Counted from the first letter of the stretch, positions 27,334 to 34,484 are shown. The stretch: DNA of 64,000 bases from Clostridium drakei (GCF_000633595.2 NZ_JIBU02000027.1:1-64000); one strand, 5' to 3'. A program made the numbers and translations. The notes: generated by a model not told the origin, from the letters alone.

Positions 27334-27409
27334 AAATGTTAAATAGTTCGGGTGGACACCTACCGCAAACAAAGGTTTTTTGTTTGTGGTATTTTTTTTA
27401 CAAGGAGGT
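27334..27409 (+). promoter_or_regulatory. Leader with terminator hairpin (candidate attenuator)
   Basis: TACCGCAAACAAA (27361-27373) pairs with TTTGTTTGTGGTA (27379-27391) in a 13-bp stem followed directly by eight T (27392-27399): an intrinsic terminator placed just before the ribosome site AAGGAGGT (27402-27409). Upstream GGGTGGACACCTACC shares bases with the stem and could form a competing structure. A terminator in a leader means conditional readthrough, through a small riboswitch or a protein. I do not recognise the aptamer. Confidence 0.65.
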
Positions 27410-27413
27410 ATAT

Positions 27414-27839
27414 ATGATTAATTTATTTTGGCCTATTATTATTGTTGTAATAGCAAATACCCTATATAACATCAGTGCGAAATTGGTACCTGTTCAGGTA
27501 CATCCTTTAGCATCACTTTCTATAACATATTGTACTGCAGCTTTATTATCTATAATGTTATTTTTTATTACAAGTGAGAACAAAAATGTAATTGCTGAAA
27601 TTCAAAAAGCAAATTGGACTGCTGTGGTTTTGGGTTTTTCAATTGTGGGACTTGAATTTGGGTATATTTACATTTACAGAGTTGGTTGGAATGTTAGTAC
27701 AGGTTCACTTGTAGCAAATATCAGCTTAGCCTGTGTTTTATTGATTGTTGGTGTTGTTATATATAAAGAGAATATTTCATTGCATCAAATTTTTGGAATG
27801 GTTTTATGTATGATTGGTCTTTTGTTAGTAACTAAATAG
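27414..27839 (+). CDS. Small EamA/SMR-like membrane transporter
   Basis: 141 aa from the ATG at 27414, behind AAGGAGGT; an in-frame ATG at 27336 is nearly leaderless and would be translated through the terminator hairpin. Five hydrophobic segments are visible (FWPIIIVVIANTLYNISA, LSITYCTAALLSIMLFFI, TAVVLGFSIVGLEFGYIYIY, LVANISLACVLLIVGVVIY, IFGMVLCMIGLLLVT). One EamA repeat of this size must dimerise, as SMR exporters do. Substrate unknown; such genes often follow metabolite- or toxin-responsive leaders. Confidence 0.75.
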   Translation: MINLFWPIIIVVIANTLYNISAKLVPVQVHPLASLSITYCTAALLSIMLFFITSENKNVIAEIQKANWTAVVLGFSIVGLEFGYIYIYRVGWNVSTGSLVANISLACVLLIVGVVIYKENISLHQIFGMVLCMIGLLLVTK

Positions 27840-27862
27840 TTGAAAAATGATAAATAAATACC

Positions 27863-27896
27863 AATCCGACACTATGAAAATAATGTCGGATTTTTT
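27863..27896 (+). terminator. Intrinsic terminator after the EamA-like gene
   Basis: ATCCGACA (27864-27871) pairs with TGTCGGAT (27884-27891), followed by a T-run to 27896. Confidence 0.85.
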
Positions 27897-27908
27897 AATT
27901 TAGACAGA

Positions 27909-29024
27909 TTAGCCTTCAAGAGCAGCTGCTACCATTGCCTTCACATTTTCGACTTTAGCATTTGCTGGTATACTGCAGCCTGATGACATAATAAGTCCCT
28001 GGGGTGCGAATTCGTCAATCAATCTTCTAGAATATACGTACACTTCATCTGGAGTACCTAAAGTCAAAAGAGAAGGAGAAACATCGCCCATGAAGCACAT
28101 ATGTCCTTTTAATACTTCACCTGCTTCGAAAATATCAGTTGTACTATCTGGTGAGAATATACATTTTCCTTTAGGCAAATCAAGAAGATAATCTATAAAT
28201 CTGTCCCAGCACATGTCTAAATGAAGATAAGCAATAGAACCTTCTTCTACAATTATGTCTATAAGTCTTTTTGTGTATTGCCATGAAAATCTTTCAAATG
28301 CTTTTAAGGATAGAAAATCACCTGCTTCTCTTGCGCCTCCTATAAATACAGCAAAGGGCTTTGCAGAGCGAATTTGTTCCCTTAATGCTTTTTCACTTTC
28401 TTCTGCCATAACATCCATAGCTGCTTGAACCTTATTAGGAATCCTATGCAAGTCCATAAGAAATTTGGATATTCCACGAGCAGGGCACAAAGCACCAAAT
28501 GGTGAGCCGGACATTACACGGCCATTGCATAATGGTACAATTCCTGCGTCAACAAAATTTTGTTCTATTTGTTTAGTAAATTTATCGAAATAGGCTACTT
28601 CTTCAAGACCTTCAGGTATATGTTTTTTGGCATAATCTAAGAAAAAGTGATTCCAACCTTTGTTAATTATAATATCATAGTCGTCTACAGTCATATAGGA
28701 TTTCTCATCAATTTGCCAGATCATGTTATCAGGCAGTTCTCTTCCAGGTACTTTAATTTTAGAAAGAAAAAATGCACCCATTGATGGAGGATAGGTCCCT
28801 GGTATTTCTATACAGTCAATGTCTCCAATTGCCTGCATACCTTTTAATAGTTCCAGATTGCCATATACTACATCAGTAACAAGATCAGATAGCTTTCCTC
28901 CACCAACTTTGGTGCAAAAAGCATCTGCATTAAATATAATTGGTACTCTATCTGCTTTTTTCATGTCTATTACAGTTTTAAGTCTGTTAAGATGCTCATC
29001 ATATAATTCTTTTCCTGTTTTCAT
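27909..29024 (-). CDS. UROD/MtaA-family corrinoid-type methyltransferase (paralogue 1)
   Basis: 371 aa from the ATG at 29024, preceded by GGGGGGAT and aligning with the MKTGQDLYNEH start of paralogue 2; the upstream ATG at 29042 lacks a site. The fold is uroporphyrinogen decarboxylase-like: NADAFCTKVGGG near the N-terminus, GDIDCIEIPGTYPP, and the C-terminal FSPDSTTDIFEAGEVL and CFMGDVSPSLLTLGT. Heme-type UroD residues are missing; His and Cys in LHLDMCWDRF and Cys in SSGCSIP fit the His/Cys zinc ligands of MtaA/CmuA-type methyltransferases. A methyl transfer between a corrinoid and a thiol or other acceptor is inferred. It ends a three-gene operon with an MFS gene and paralogue 2. Confidence 0.8.
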   Translation of the reverse strand: MKTGKELYDEHLNRLKTVIDMKKADRVPIIFNADAFCTKVGGGKLSDLVTDVVYGNLELLKGMQAIGDIDCIEIPGTYPPSMGAFFLSKIKVPGRELPDNMIWQIDEKSYMTVDDYDIIINKGWNHFFLDYAKKHIPEGLEEVAYFDKFTKQIEQNFVDAGIVPLCNGRVMSGSPFGALCPARGISKFLMDLHRIPNKVQAAMDVMAEESEKALREQIRSAKPFAVFIGGAREAGDFLSLKAFERFSWQYTKRLIDIIVEEGSIAYLHLDMCWDRFIDYLLDLPKGKCIFSPDSTTDIFEAGEVLKGHMCFMGDVSPSLLTLGTPDEVYVYSRRLIDEFAPQGLIMSSGCSIPANAKVENVKAMVAAALEG

Positions 29025-29050
29025 ATTAATATATCCCCCCATATTTTTAT

Positions 29051-29196
29051 TCGATGGCTACCATCCGTAACACTCCCATCCTCTTAAGGTGGGAGATAAC
29101 GGCTGACACGCCCCTGAATAAGTTCTTCTAAGACTCAGATGGAGAAAGGCATTCCTCATAAGCAAACTCCATCTGAATCTAAGAATCACTTGATAT
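29051..29196 (-). repeat. Dispersed structured element, full copy A2
   Basis: On the minus strand it begins ATATCAAGTGATTCTTAGAT just 5 nt past the MFS stop. Hairpin 1 pairs TTCTTAGATTCAGATGGAG with CTCCATCTGAGTCTTAGAA; hairpin 2 pairs CCGTTATCTCCCA with TGGGAGTGTTACGG; the end is ATGGTAGCCATCG. It matches copy A1 (1266-1416) along its length with compensatory changes. Here it also forms the leader of the methyltransferase gene at 27909-29024, about 27 nt from its start. It may be a regulatory RNA or a small non-autonomous mobile element; the right-hand hairpin followed by GGGAGTGTTAC is reminiscent of IS200/IS605 right ends. Confidence 0.8.
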
Positions 29197-29201
29197 TGTC
29201 T

Positions 29202-30377
29202 TTAAGACGATAGATTTTGTGATTTTGAAGATTTTAAACTTATTATTAAGTCAATAACTACATAAGCAGCAAAACATACAAGTGATAGCATAAATGGAAA
29301 TCTCAAAGATGTGATGTTAAAGGCTTTTTCAATAAATGCAAATACAAAGCCTGAAATAAAGCCTCCTAGACTCATAAATGCCATGACTATGGACATTGCA
29401 AAAGCAGTTTGTTCTGATGGAACAGATCTTCCTACACGCATCATAATAGTTGTACCAGCAAGATTAAAGCCTATACCAACTATAGTTGCTCCTATTATAA
29501 AAAAGGTTAAATTAGTTCCATATGCAAAGAATATAAATCCTATAGTTGTTAATATAACACCAACAGGAATTGTAAATCTGTCAAGCTTACGGAAGGCAGT
29601 ACCAAAGACAGTTCCTGCTATCATTCCACCAATAGTGAACATAGTAAGCGCAACTCCAGCTCCAGCTGAGGTTCCATAATGATTTGAAAGTACTAAGGAT
29701 GACATCCCTGTAAGCATTGGATATAGTAGAAGCATTAAAATTCCATATATAGTTGACCAAATATATGCAATGGTTGGCATTTTAGCTCTCGTATTATTAG
29801 TCTTTGAAGTTAAAGGAAGCTTAGGGAAAAATAATATAACTACAATTAGTGGTACTGCACCTAAAAGGTATGTTAGGAAAGTAAATCGCCAGTTAATTGC
29901 ACAAAATATACCACCAAGGAGCTGAAATGCTATTCCGCCAATATTTCCAACAACAACTCCCATACCCATAAGATTTTCTGCTTCCTTAGATTCAAAAAGA
30001 TTTAATATAAGGGCGTTTCCAAGAGGGGATATCATTCCAAGACCAGCTCCAAAAATACCCCTCATTATGAGAATTAAGATGAAGTCGTTAAAAAAATAAG
30101 GGCCAACCCCACCTATTAAAAATAGAGTTACTCCAATAATAGTTAGATTTTTGAAGCTTACAATTGTACCAGCTAGTTTTCCTGATATTAATGAAAATGG
30201 TACTAGAAGCAAAACTGGTATGGTGGCAATAAGTACGATTATACTAAAAGGTATATTGGGGTAAGCTTCAGCTATACTTGCAAGAGCAGGAGAGGTAGCA
30301 CCAGTTGCCATTACTAAAAATGCAATAGATAATATTGATAGTATCCAAAATGCTTTCTTGCTTTTTGTAATTTCCAT
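29202..30377 (-). CDS. MFS transporter in methyltransferase operon
   Basis: 391 aa with 12 transmembrane segments. SGKLAGTIVSFKNLTIIGV is the loop 2-3 region; FGAGLGMISPLGNALILNLFE and VGIGFNLAGTTIMMRVGRS are characteristic MFS helices. It lies between the two UROD-like methyltransferase genes on the same strand (ribosome site AAGAGGTGA), which suggests that it imports the methylated substrate or exports the demethylated product of that pathway. Confidence 0.85.
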   Translation of the reverse strand: MEITKSKKAFWILSILSIAFLVMATGATSPALASIAEAYPNIPFSIIVLIATIPVLLLVPFSLISGKLAGTIVSFKNLTIIGVTLFLIGGVGPYFFNDFILILIMRGIFGAGLGMISPLGNALILNLFESKEAENLMGMGVVVGNIGGIAFQLLGGIFCAINWRFTFLTYLLGAVPLIVVILFFPKLPLTSKTNNTRAKMPTIAYIWSTIYGILMLLLYPMLTGMSSLVLSNHYGTSAGAGVALTMFTIGGMIAGTVFGTAFRKLDRFTIPVGVILTTIGFIFFAYGTNLTFFIIGATIVGIGFNLAGTTIMMRVGRSVPSEQTAFAMSIVMAFMSLGGFISGFVFAFIEKAFNITSLRFPFMLSLVCFAAYVVIDLIISLKSSKSQNLSS

Positions 30378-30409
30378 TATTTCACCTCTTTATTTTAGTA
30401 TTTATTAAA

Positions 30410-30430
30410 TCTGAAACTAAGAATCACTTG
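30410..30430 (-). repeat. Dispersed element fragment A3 overlapping a stop codon
   Basis: On the minus strand ATCAAGTGATTCTTAG-TTTCAGA matches the first 20-odd bases of elements A1 and A2. The TAG in it is the stop codon of the methyltransferase gene at 30417, so the last residues of that protein (SSDS) are encoded by repeat-like sequence. Confidence 0.5.
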
Positions 30431-31541
30431 ATGATTCTAAAGCTGCGGCAATCATTGCCTTTACATTTTCTACTTTTGCATTTGGTGGTATACAGCATCC
30501 TGCAGCCATAATAAAGCCTTGTGATGCAAATTTGTCAATTAGTTTCTTGCTGTAATCATATACTTCATCTGGTGTAGCTAAAGTTAAAAGTGAGGGTGAA
30601 ACATCTCCCATTATACACATATGTCCTTTAAGCATTTCTCCAGCTTTGAAAATATCTGTTGTGCTGTCAGGGTGAAAAATACATTTTCCTTTTGGAAGCT
30701 CAAGTAAGTAATTTATAAATCTATCCCAGCATAAATCTGAATGTAAATAAACATAGGCACCTTCTTCAACTGCAATTTCTATACTCTTTTTATAATAGGG
30801 CCATACAAATTCTTCAAAAGTCTTTTCTGAAATAAAGTCACCAGCCATACGTGCTCCACCCGAAAATACTGCTAGAGGTCTGTCTGCATGTATTGCATTT
30901 CTTAAGCTTTCATAACCTTCCTCAGCCATAACATCCATAACTGCCTTTAACTTATCTGGTATTTTTCTTAAATCTTTAACGAATTTTCTTATTGAACGGC
31001 CGGCAATCAAGGTTTCATAAGGTGCACCAGCCATAGCATTGCCTATTATAGCTACAATACCAGCATCTTTATATTTTTGAGCTATCTTTGGAGTTAGTTC
31101 TATGATACTACTCATTATACTTAAAGGATCTCCCAATCTGTTTTTACAGAAATCCATGTAAAAATTATTCCAACCTTTATTGATTATGGTATCGTAATCG
31201 TTTTCTGTCATGAATCCAACTTCATCAATTTGCCAAAGCATATCATCAGATAGTTCACGCCCAGGCAGCTTTATATTTGAAAGAAAAAAAGCTCCTTTAG
31301 TCTGAGGAAAACATCCATACCCTAGAGTACAATCAATATCGCCAAAGGATTTCATACCTTGAAGTAAAAGATCATTTCCATATTCCATATCTGTCACAAG
31401 GTCGGACAATTTTCCACCAGCTGCCTTAACACAAAATGCATCTGCATTTAAGTTTATAGGCACTCTGTCTGTTTTCTTCATTGATATTGCCTTCTTTAGT
31501 CTTTCAAAATGTTCATTATATAGATCCTGACCAGTTTTCAT
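30417..31541 (-). CDS. UROD/MtaA-family corrinoid-type methyltransferase (paralogue 2)
   Basis: 374 aa, clearly paralogous to the gene at 27909 (shared NADAFCxKxxGGKLSDLVTD, QIDE, FINYLLELPKGKCIFHPDST and CIMGDVSPSLLTLATPDEVY). Candidate zinc ligands are His/Cys in LHSDLCWDRF and Cys in AAGCCIPPNAK. It is the first gene of the operon (ribosome site GGGGGTAT) and is divergent from the PucR-type regulator. No corrinoid-binding protein or MttB-type methyltransferase is present in the window, so partners must lie elsewhere. Confidence 0.8.
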   Translation of the reverse strand: MKTGQDLYNEHFERLKKAISMKKTDRVPINLNADAFCVKAAGGKLSDLVTDMEYGNDLLLQGMKSFGDIDCTLGYGCFPQTKGAFFLSNIKLPGRELSDDMLWQIDEVGFMTENDYDTIINKGWNNFYMDFCKNRLGDPLSIMSSIIELTPKIAQKYKDAGIVAIIGNAMAGAPYETLIAGRSIRKFVKDLRKIPDKLKAVMDVMAEEGYESLRNAIHADRPLAVFSGGARMAGDFISEKTFEEFVWPYYKKSIEIAVEEGAYVYLHSDLCWDRFINYLLELPKGKCIFHPDSTTDIFKAGEMLKGHMCIMGDVSPSLLTLATPDEVYDYSKKLIDKFASQGFIMAAGCCIPPNAKVENVKAMIAAALESSSDS

Positions 31542-31584
31542 ATAATTAATACCCCCTTAACTTATATATATATTGTTTATTCTA

Positions 31585-31625
31585 ATAAGCAAATTTTACT
31601 TAAAGCTAAGAATTATTTGATATGA
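31585..31625 (-). repeat. Dispersed structured element, decayed partial copy A5
   Basis: On the minus strand ATATCAAATAATTCTTAGCT, then TTAAGTAAAATTTGCTTATTAGAAT, follows the 5' part of elements A1/A2 (TATCAAGTGATTCTTAG and GTTTGCTTATGAGGAAT), with pairing lost. It sits in the leader of methyltransferase paralogue 2, mirroring the position of A2 before paralogue 1. Confidence 0.45.
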
Positions 31626-31658
31626 AATTACTTCTATAATATAATTATAAATCCTTTA

Positions 31659-31720
31659 GAGTTTACAAAACATCTTGCACATGTTAAAAAATGAGTTTAC
31701 AAAACATTACAATTTGTAAT
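31659..31720. promoter_or_regulatory. Direct repeats and palindrome in divergent promoter region
   Basis: GAGTTTACAAAACAT occurs exactly twice, at 31659-31673 and 31693-31707 (34-bp period), and the second copy runs into the palindrome ATTACAATTTGTAAT (31706-31720). It lies between the methyltransferase operon and the PucR-type gene, so it is a strong candidate for that regulator's binding site. Confidence 0.6.
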
Positions 31721-31750
31721 ATACTTTACTTGTGTGTGAGGTGATTCTTT

Positions 31751-33037
31751 GTGAATAGGGGCATTGGAGAGCCTTCTTTTAATTCTGAAAATTTACAATT
31801 GTATAAATATAAGGAAGAATTATTGGAAGCAGTAATACATGATAAAGGCATACAACATATAATAAGTATTGGATCTAAACTTATTGGAAATCCTGTTGTA
31901 TTTAATGATACAAGCAGTAAGATAATAGCTAATTCTAATTATGACAAGTCTGTTGGTATTTATTGGGATGATCATATTAAAAAGGGGTATTTTTCTAATA
32001 AGGCAATGATTACCACAAAGTTTAAAAAAATATCCGAAAAGATTGATAGAAGCAGTTCTCCTATTATGTTAAGAGGCATGGATGATAACAATATGATTAT
32101 GACAAAAGTTGTAATTGACAATATTGATATAGGATATATAGTAGCAACTGATGCAGAAAGACCTTTTAAGAATGAAGATATTGAGCTTGTGACATTGTTG
32201 TGCCAGGTAATTGAAACCGTAATGAGGAATGATAAATTTTATAAGTACACTAAAGGCACTGTTTATGAAGGCTTTTTTAAGGATCTTTTGGAAAACTCCA
32301 TTAGAGATAACGAACTGATTATGGATAAAGTAAGAGCTTTGAATTTGGATATTGATTCAGGTATTTATATACTTACCTTTGAAGAAAAACAATATTCTCA
32401 AAAAAAGTTACCACTAACATATTTGAGACATAAAATTTCGGGAATTATTACAGAAAATAAATCACTAGTATATAATAATTATATTGTATTGCTTGTTAAT
32501 ACACATACAAAAGTTGATATTTTTGAAAATCAGTATGACACTATGAGAAAATTTCTTCAAAAAAATAATTTGTATGTTGGTATAAGTCAATGTATAAAGG
32601 ATTTTACCAACTTGCAATATTACTTTAATCAATCATTAAAAGCAATTGAACTTGGAATGAGAATTGATATTAATGAAGGATTTTATTTATATGAAGATTA
32701 TGTAATATATGATTTGCTGAATAGTCATTATGTTTATGAAAACTTGGAAAAATTTTGTCATCCTGAATTATATTCATTAATTAAATATGATCATAAAAAT
32801 AATACATGTCTAACTAAAAGTCTGTATGTCTATTTAAACAATAATGAAAATCAATCGGCATCTGCAAATATTTTGCATATTCACCGTGCAACAATGTGCT
32901 ATCGAATTAATAAGATAGAAAAGATTATGAAAATAAAGCTTGATAATGCAAATATCATACATCATTTGTATTTATCTCTTCATATTTTTGAACTTATGAA
33001 TAAAGATGAGTTTATGATGGAAATAAACAAACTATAG
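31751..33037 (+). CDS. PucR/CdaR-type transcriptional regulator
   Basis: 428 aa from a GTG start 8 nt after GAGGTGAT. An N-terminal GAF-like sensory region (about 40-165, with PVVFNDTSSKIIANS and VATDAERPFKNEDIELVTLLCQ) is followed by a CdaR-like middle domain (about 180-320; YVGISQCIKDFTNLQYYFNQSLKAIELG) and the PucR C-terminal helix-turn-helix (about 365-415; NQSASANILHIHRATMCYRI). PucR-type regulators activate catabolic genes in response to substrate. It is divergent from the methyltransferase operon and is its likely controller. Confidence 0.88.
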   Translation: MNRGIGEPSFNSENLQLYKYKEELLEAVIHDKGIQHIISIGSKLIGNPVVFNDTSSKIIANSNYDKSVGIYWDDHIKKGYFSNKAMITTKFKKISEKIDRSSSPIMLRGMDDNNMIMTKVVIDNIDIGYIVATDAERPFKNEDIELVTLLCQVIETVMRNDKFYKYTKGTVYEGFFKDLLENSIRDNELIMDKVRALNLDIDSGIYILTFEEKQYSQKKLPLTYLRHKISGIITENKSLVYNNYIVLLVNTHTKVDIFENQYDTMRKFLQKNNLYVGISQCIKDFTNLQYYFNQSLKAIELGMRIDINEGFYLYEDYVIYDLLNSHYVYENLEKFCHPELYSLIKYDHKNNTCLTKSLYVYLNNNENQSASANILHIHRATMCYRINKIEKIMKIKLDNANIIHHLYLSLHIFELMNKDEFMMEINKL

Positions 33038-33096
33038 CAATAGGGTATTTACTTAAAAAATATAATAATATAAAAATGTTGCGATTTAATGGTGCA

Positions 33097-33355
33097 GTGG
33101 AAGTTTGAATTTTAACTTTTATTCCGTGATATATGATAAGTGGTTCATCACGGCTAAATGTTTTAATTATTCTAAAGCTCGAAGTTTTTGAAAGTCTAAG
33201 AACTTTGTCAAACTCGGTTCCCTCAGACAGGACTAAAGTTCTAAGACTTTCAAAAACTTCGAGCTAAGAATAATACTAAAACAATTTAGCTTATGTGATG
33301 AACCACTTATCATATATCACTGCATAAAAGTTAAAATTCAAACTAGTAGCTTCCA
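33097..33355 (-). ncRNA. Long structured palindromic element, copy P3 (variant apex)
   Basis: AGTTTGAATTTTAACTTTTA (33102-33121) is mirrored by AAAAGTTAAAATTCAAACT ending at 33344, with GGAAG/CTTCC outside. On the minus strand the lower internal loop is TGCAG opposite CGGAA beside TGATATATG, and the upper one is TCTTAG opposite CTTTAGA, exactly as in P1 and P2. The apex is different: a long GCTCGAAGTTTTTGAAAG helix, then CTTAGAACTTTAGTCC and TGTCTGAGGGAACCGAGTTTG in place of the twin AGGAC hairpins. It lies between the PucR gene and the truncated LRR gene. It may be a subtype of the same RNA or ssDNA family. Confidence 0.7.
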
Positions 33356-33356
33356 A

Positions 33357-34400
33357 GTGTACGTACATAATTACATTAAACAAAAACCAAAGCTTGATGA
33401 TATTGCAACGTATTATCATAAGGCAATGAATGAAAATGTGATCATAAAACATTTTGTAAAAAACAAAATAAATATTCTGAAGAAGCACAGACAAACACTT
33501 GATTTAGGAATCAATCAGATAAGTGATATAAGTGGTGCAGCAAATTCATTAAAAGAGTTAACTAATTTAAATAATCTTAATTTATACAATAATCAAATCA
33601 GTAATATAGATCAATTAAGTAAATTAACTAATTTAAAAACACTTGATTTAAGTCACAATAAGATTAGTGATATAAGTGCATTAAAGGAGTTAACTAATTT
33701 ACAAATGCTTGGCTTAGGTAACAATAAAATAAGTAATGTAAGTGTATTTAAAAATTTAACTAACTTACGAGAGCTTATCTTGCTTGATAATCCAATAAGT
33801 AATGATGATATACAGGCTTTAAAAAATGCTTTACCTAGGTGCGAAATTAATGAGATTAGAGTTAAAAAGCCTAATATATATTTGTATCCAGAAAAAACAG
33901 AAGAATTGTCAGTACAAGTTATTCCTCAGGGTAGGATAACTAAATCAATTCCAGAATACAATGGAGGATGGAAGGTAACAGTTGATCCAAATGGAAAGAT
34001 TGACAATGCTTATGATTTCTTATTTTATGAAGCTTCAATTAATTACAAATTTACTTTGGATAAGGGATGGATTGTAAATAAAGGCAACTTTAATGAAGAA
34101 ATGAATAGTATATTGACTTCAATAGGTTTAAATTACAAGGAAAAATCAGATTTTATTGAGTACTGGTCAAAAGAATTGAACTGGAAAACCAGTAAATATG
34201 CAGTTTATTACCTTGATCCTAAGGAAATAAATGAGGCAATAAAGTTAAATTTATCTAAAGAACCGGACTCTATTTTAAGAGCTTACTTTTATTTTGTACC
34301 TATTAAAGATAACCAGAATTTAGAAATTAAAAAGCCTGAAATAAAAGAGTTTAAACGTAATGGATTTACTGTTGTAGAATGGGGGGGAATTGGTAAATAA
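33357..34400 (+). pseudogene. Truncated LRR protein with C-terminal YLYP/GWKV domain
   Basis: The open frame codes 347 residues but has no signal peptide and no ribosome site at its first ATG, only 2 nt past element P3. Residues about 47-160 are four to five 22-residue LRRs like those of the protein at 23292 (LTNLKTLDLSHNKISDISALKE). Residues about 165-347 form a separate domain beginning KKPNIYLYPEKTEELSVQV and PEYNGGWKVTVDPNGK, a motif set I have seen in secreted clostridial proteins but cannot name. Loss of the 5' end with the Ig-like domain suggests a gene truncated by rearrangement or element insertion. It may still be expressed from an internal start. Confidence 0.6.
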
Positions 34401-34426
34401 TTTATAGGAAAAATATAAAGATAAGT

Positions 34427-34481
34427 ATAACAAGAACATCCTTAGATTTAACTTATACAAATCTAAGGATGTTCTTGTTAT
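34427..34481. terminator. Strong bidirectional terminator
   Basis: ATAACAAGAACATCCTTAGATTT (23 nt, 34427-34449) and its perfect complement at 34459-34481 form a 23-bp stem with a 9-nt loop, between the truncated LRR gene and the convergent transglutaminase gene. Confidence 0.85.
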
Positions 34482-34484
34482 GGA

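Noticed and set aside
27334-27400. Guanidine riboswitch
   Set aside because: The gene type would fit, but neither the ykkC core nor the ACGR loops of mini-ykkC are present.
27336-27413. N-terminal extension of the EamA-like protein
   Set aside because: The extension is translated from the terminator hairpin and is non-conserved in character; the ATG at 27414 has the ribosome site.
29051-29196. Cobalamin riboswitch in front of the methyltransferase gene
   Set aside because: No B12-box sequence or long multi-stem core; and a homologous copy at 1266 has no downstream gene.
27909-31541. Uroporphyrinogen decarboxylases of heme synthesis
   Set aside because: The heme-type N-terminal Arg signature is missing, there are no hem neighbours, and His/Cys ligand positions fit MtaA-type enzymes.
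33181-33270. Possible CRISPR-like palindromic repeat
   Set aside because: There is a single long inverted repeat with no spaced direct repeats and no cas genes.
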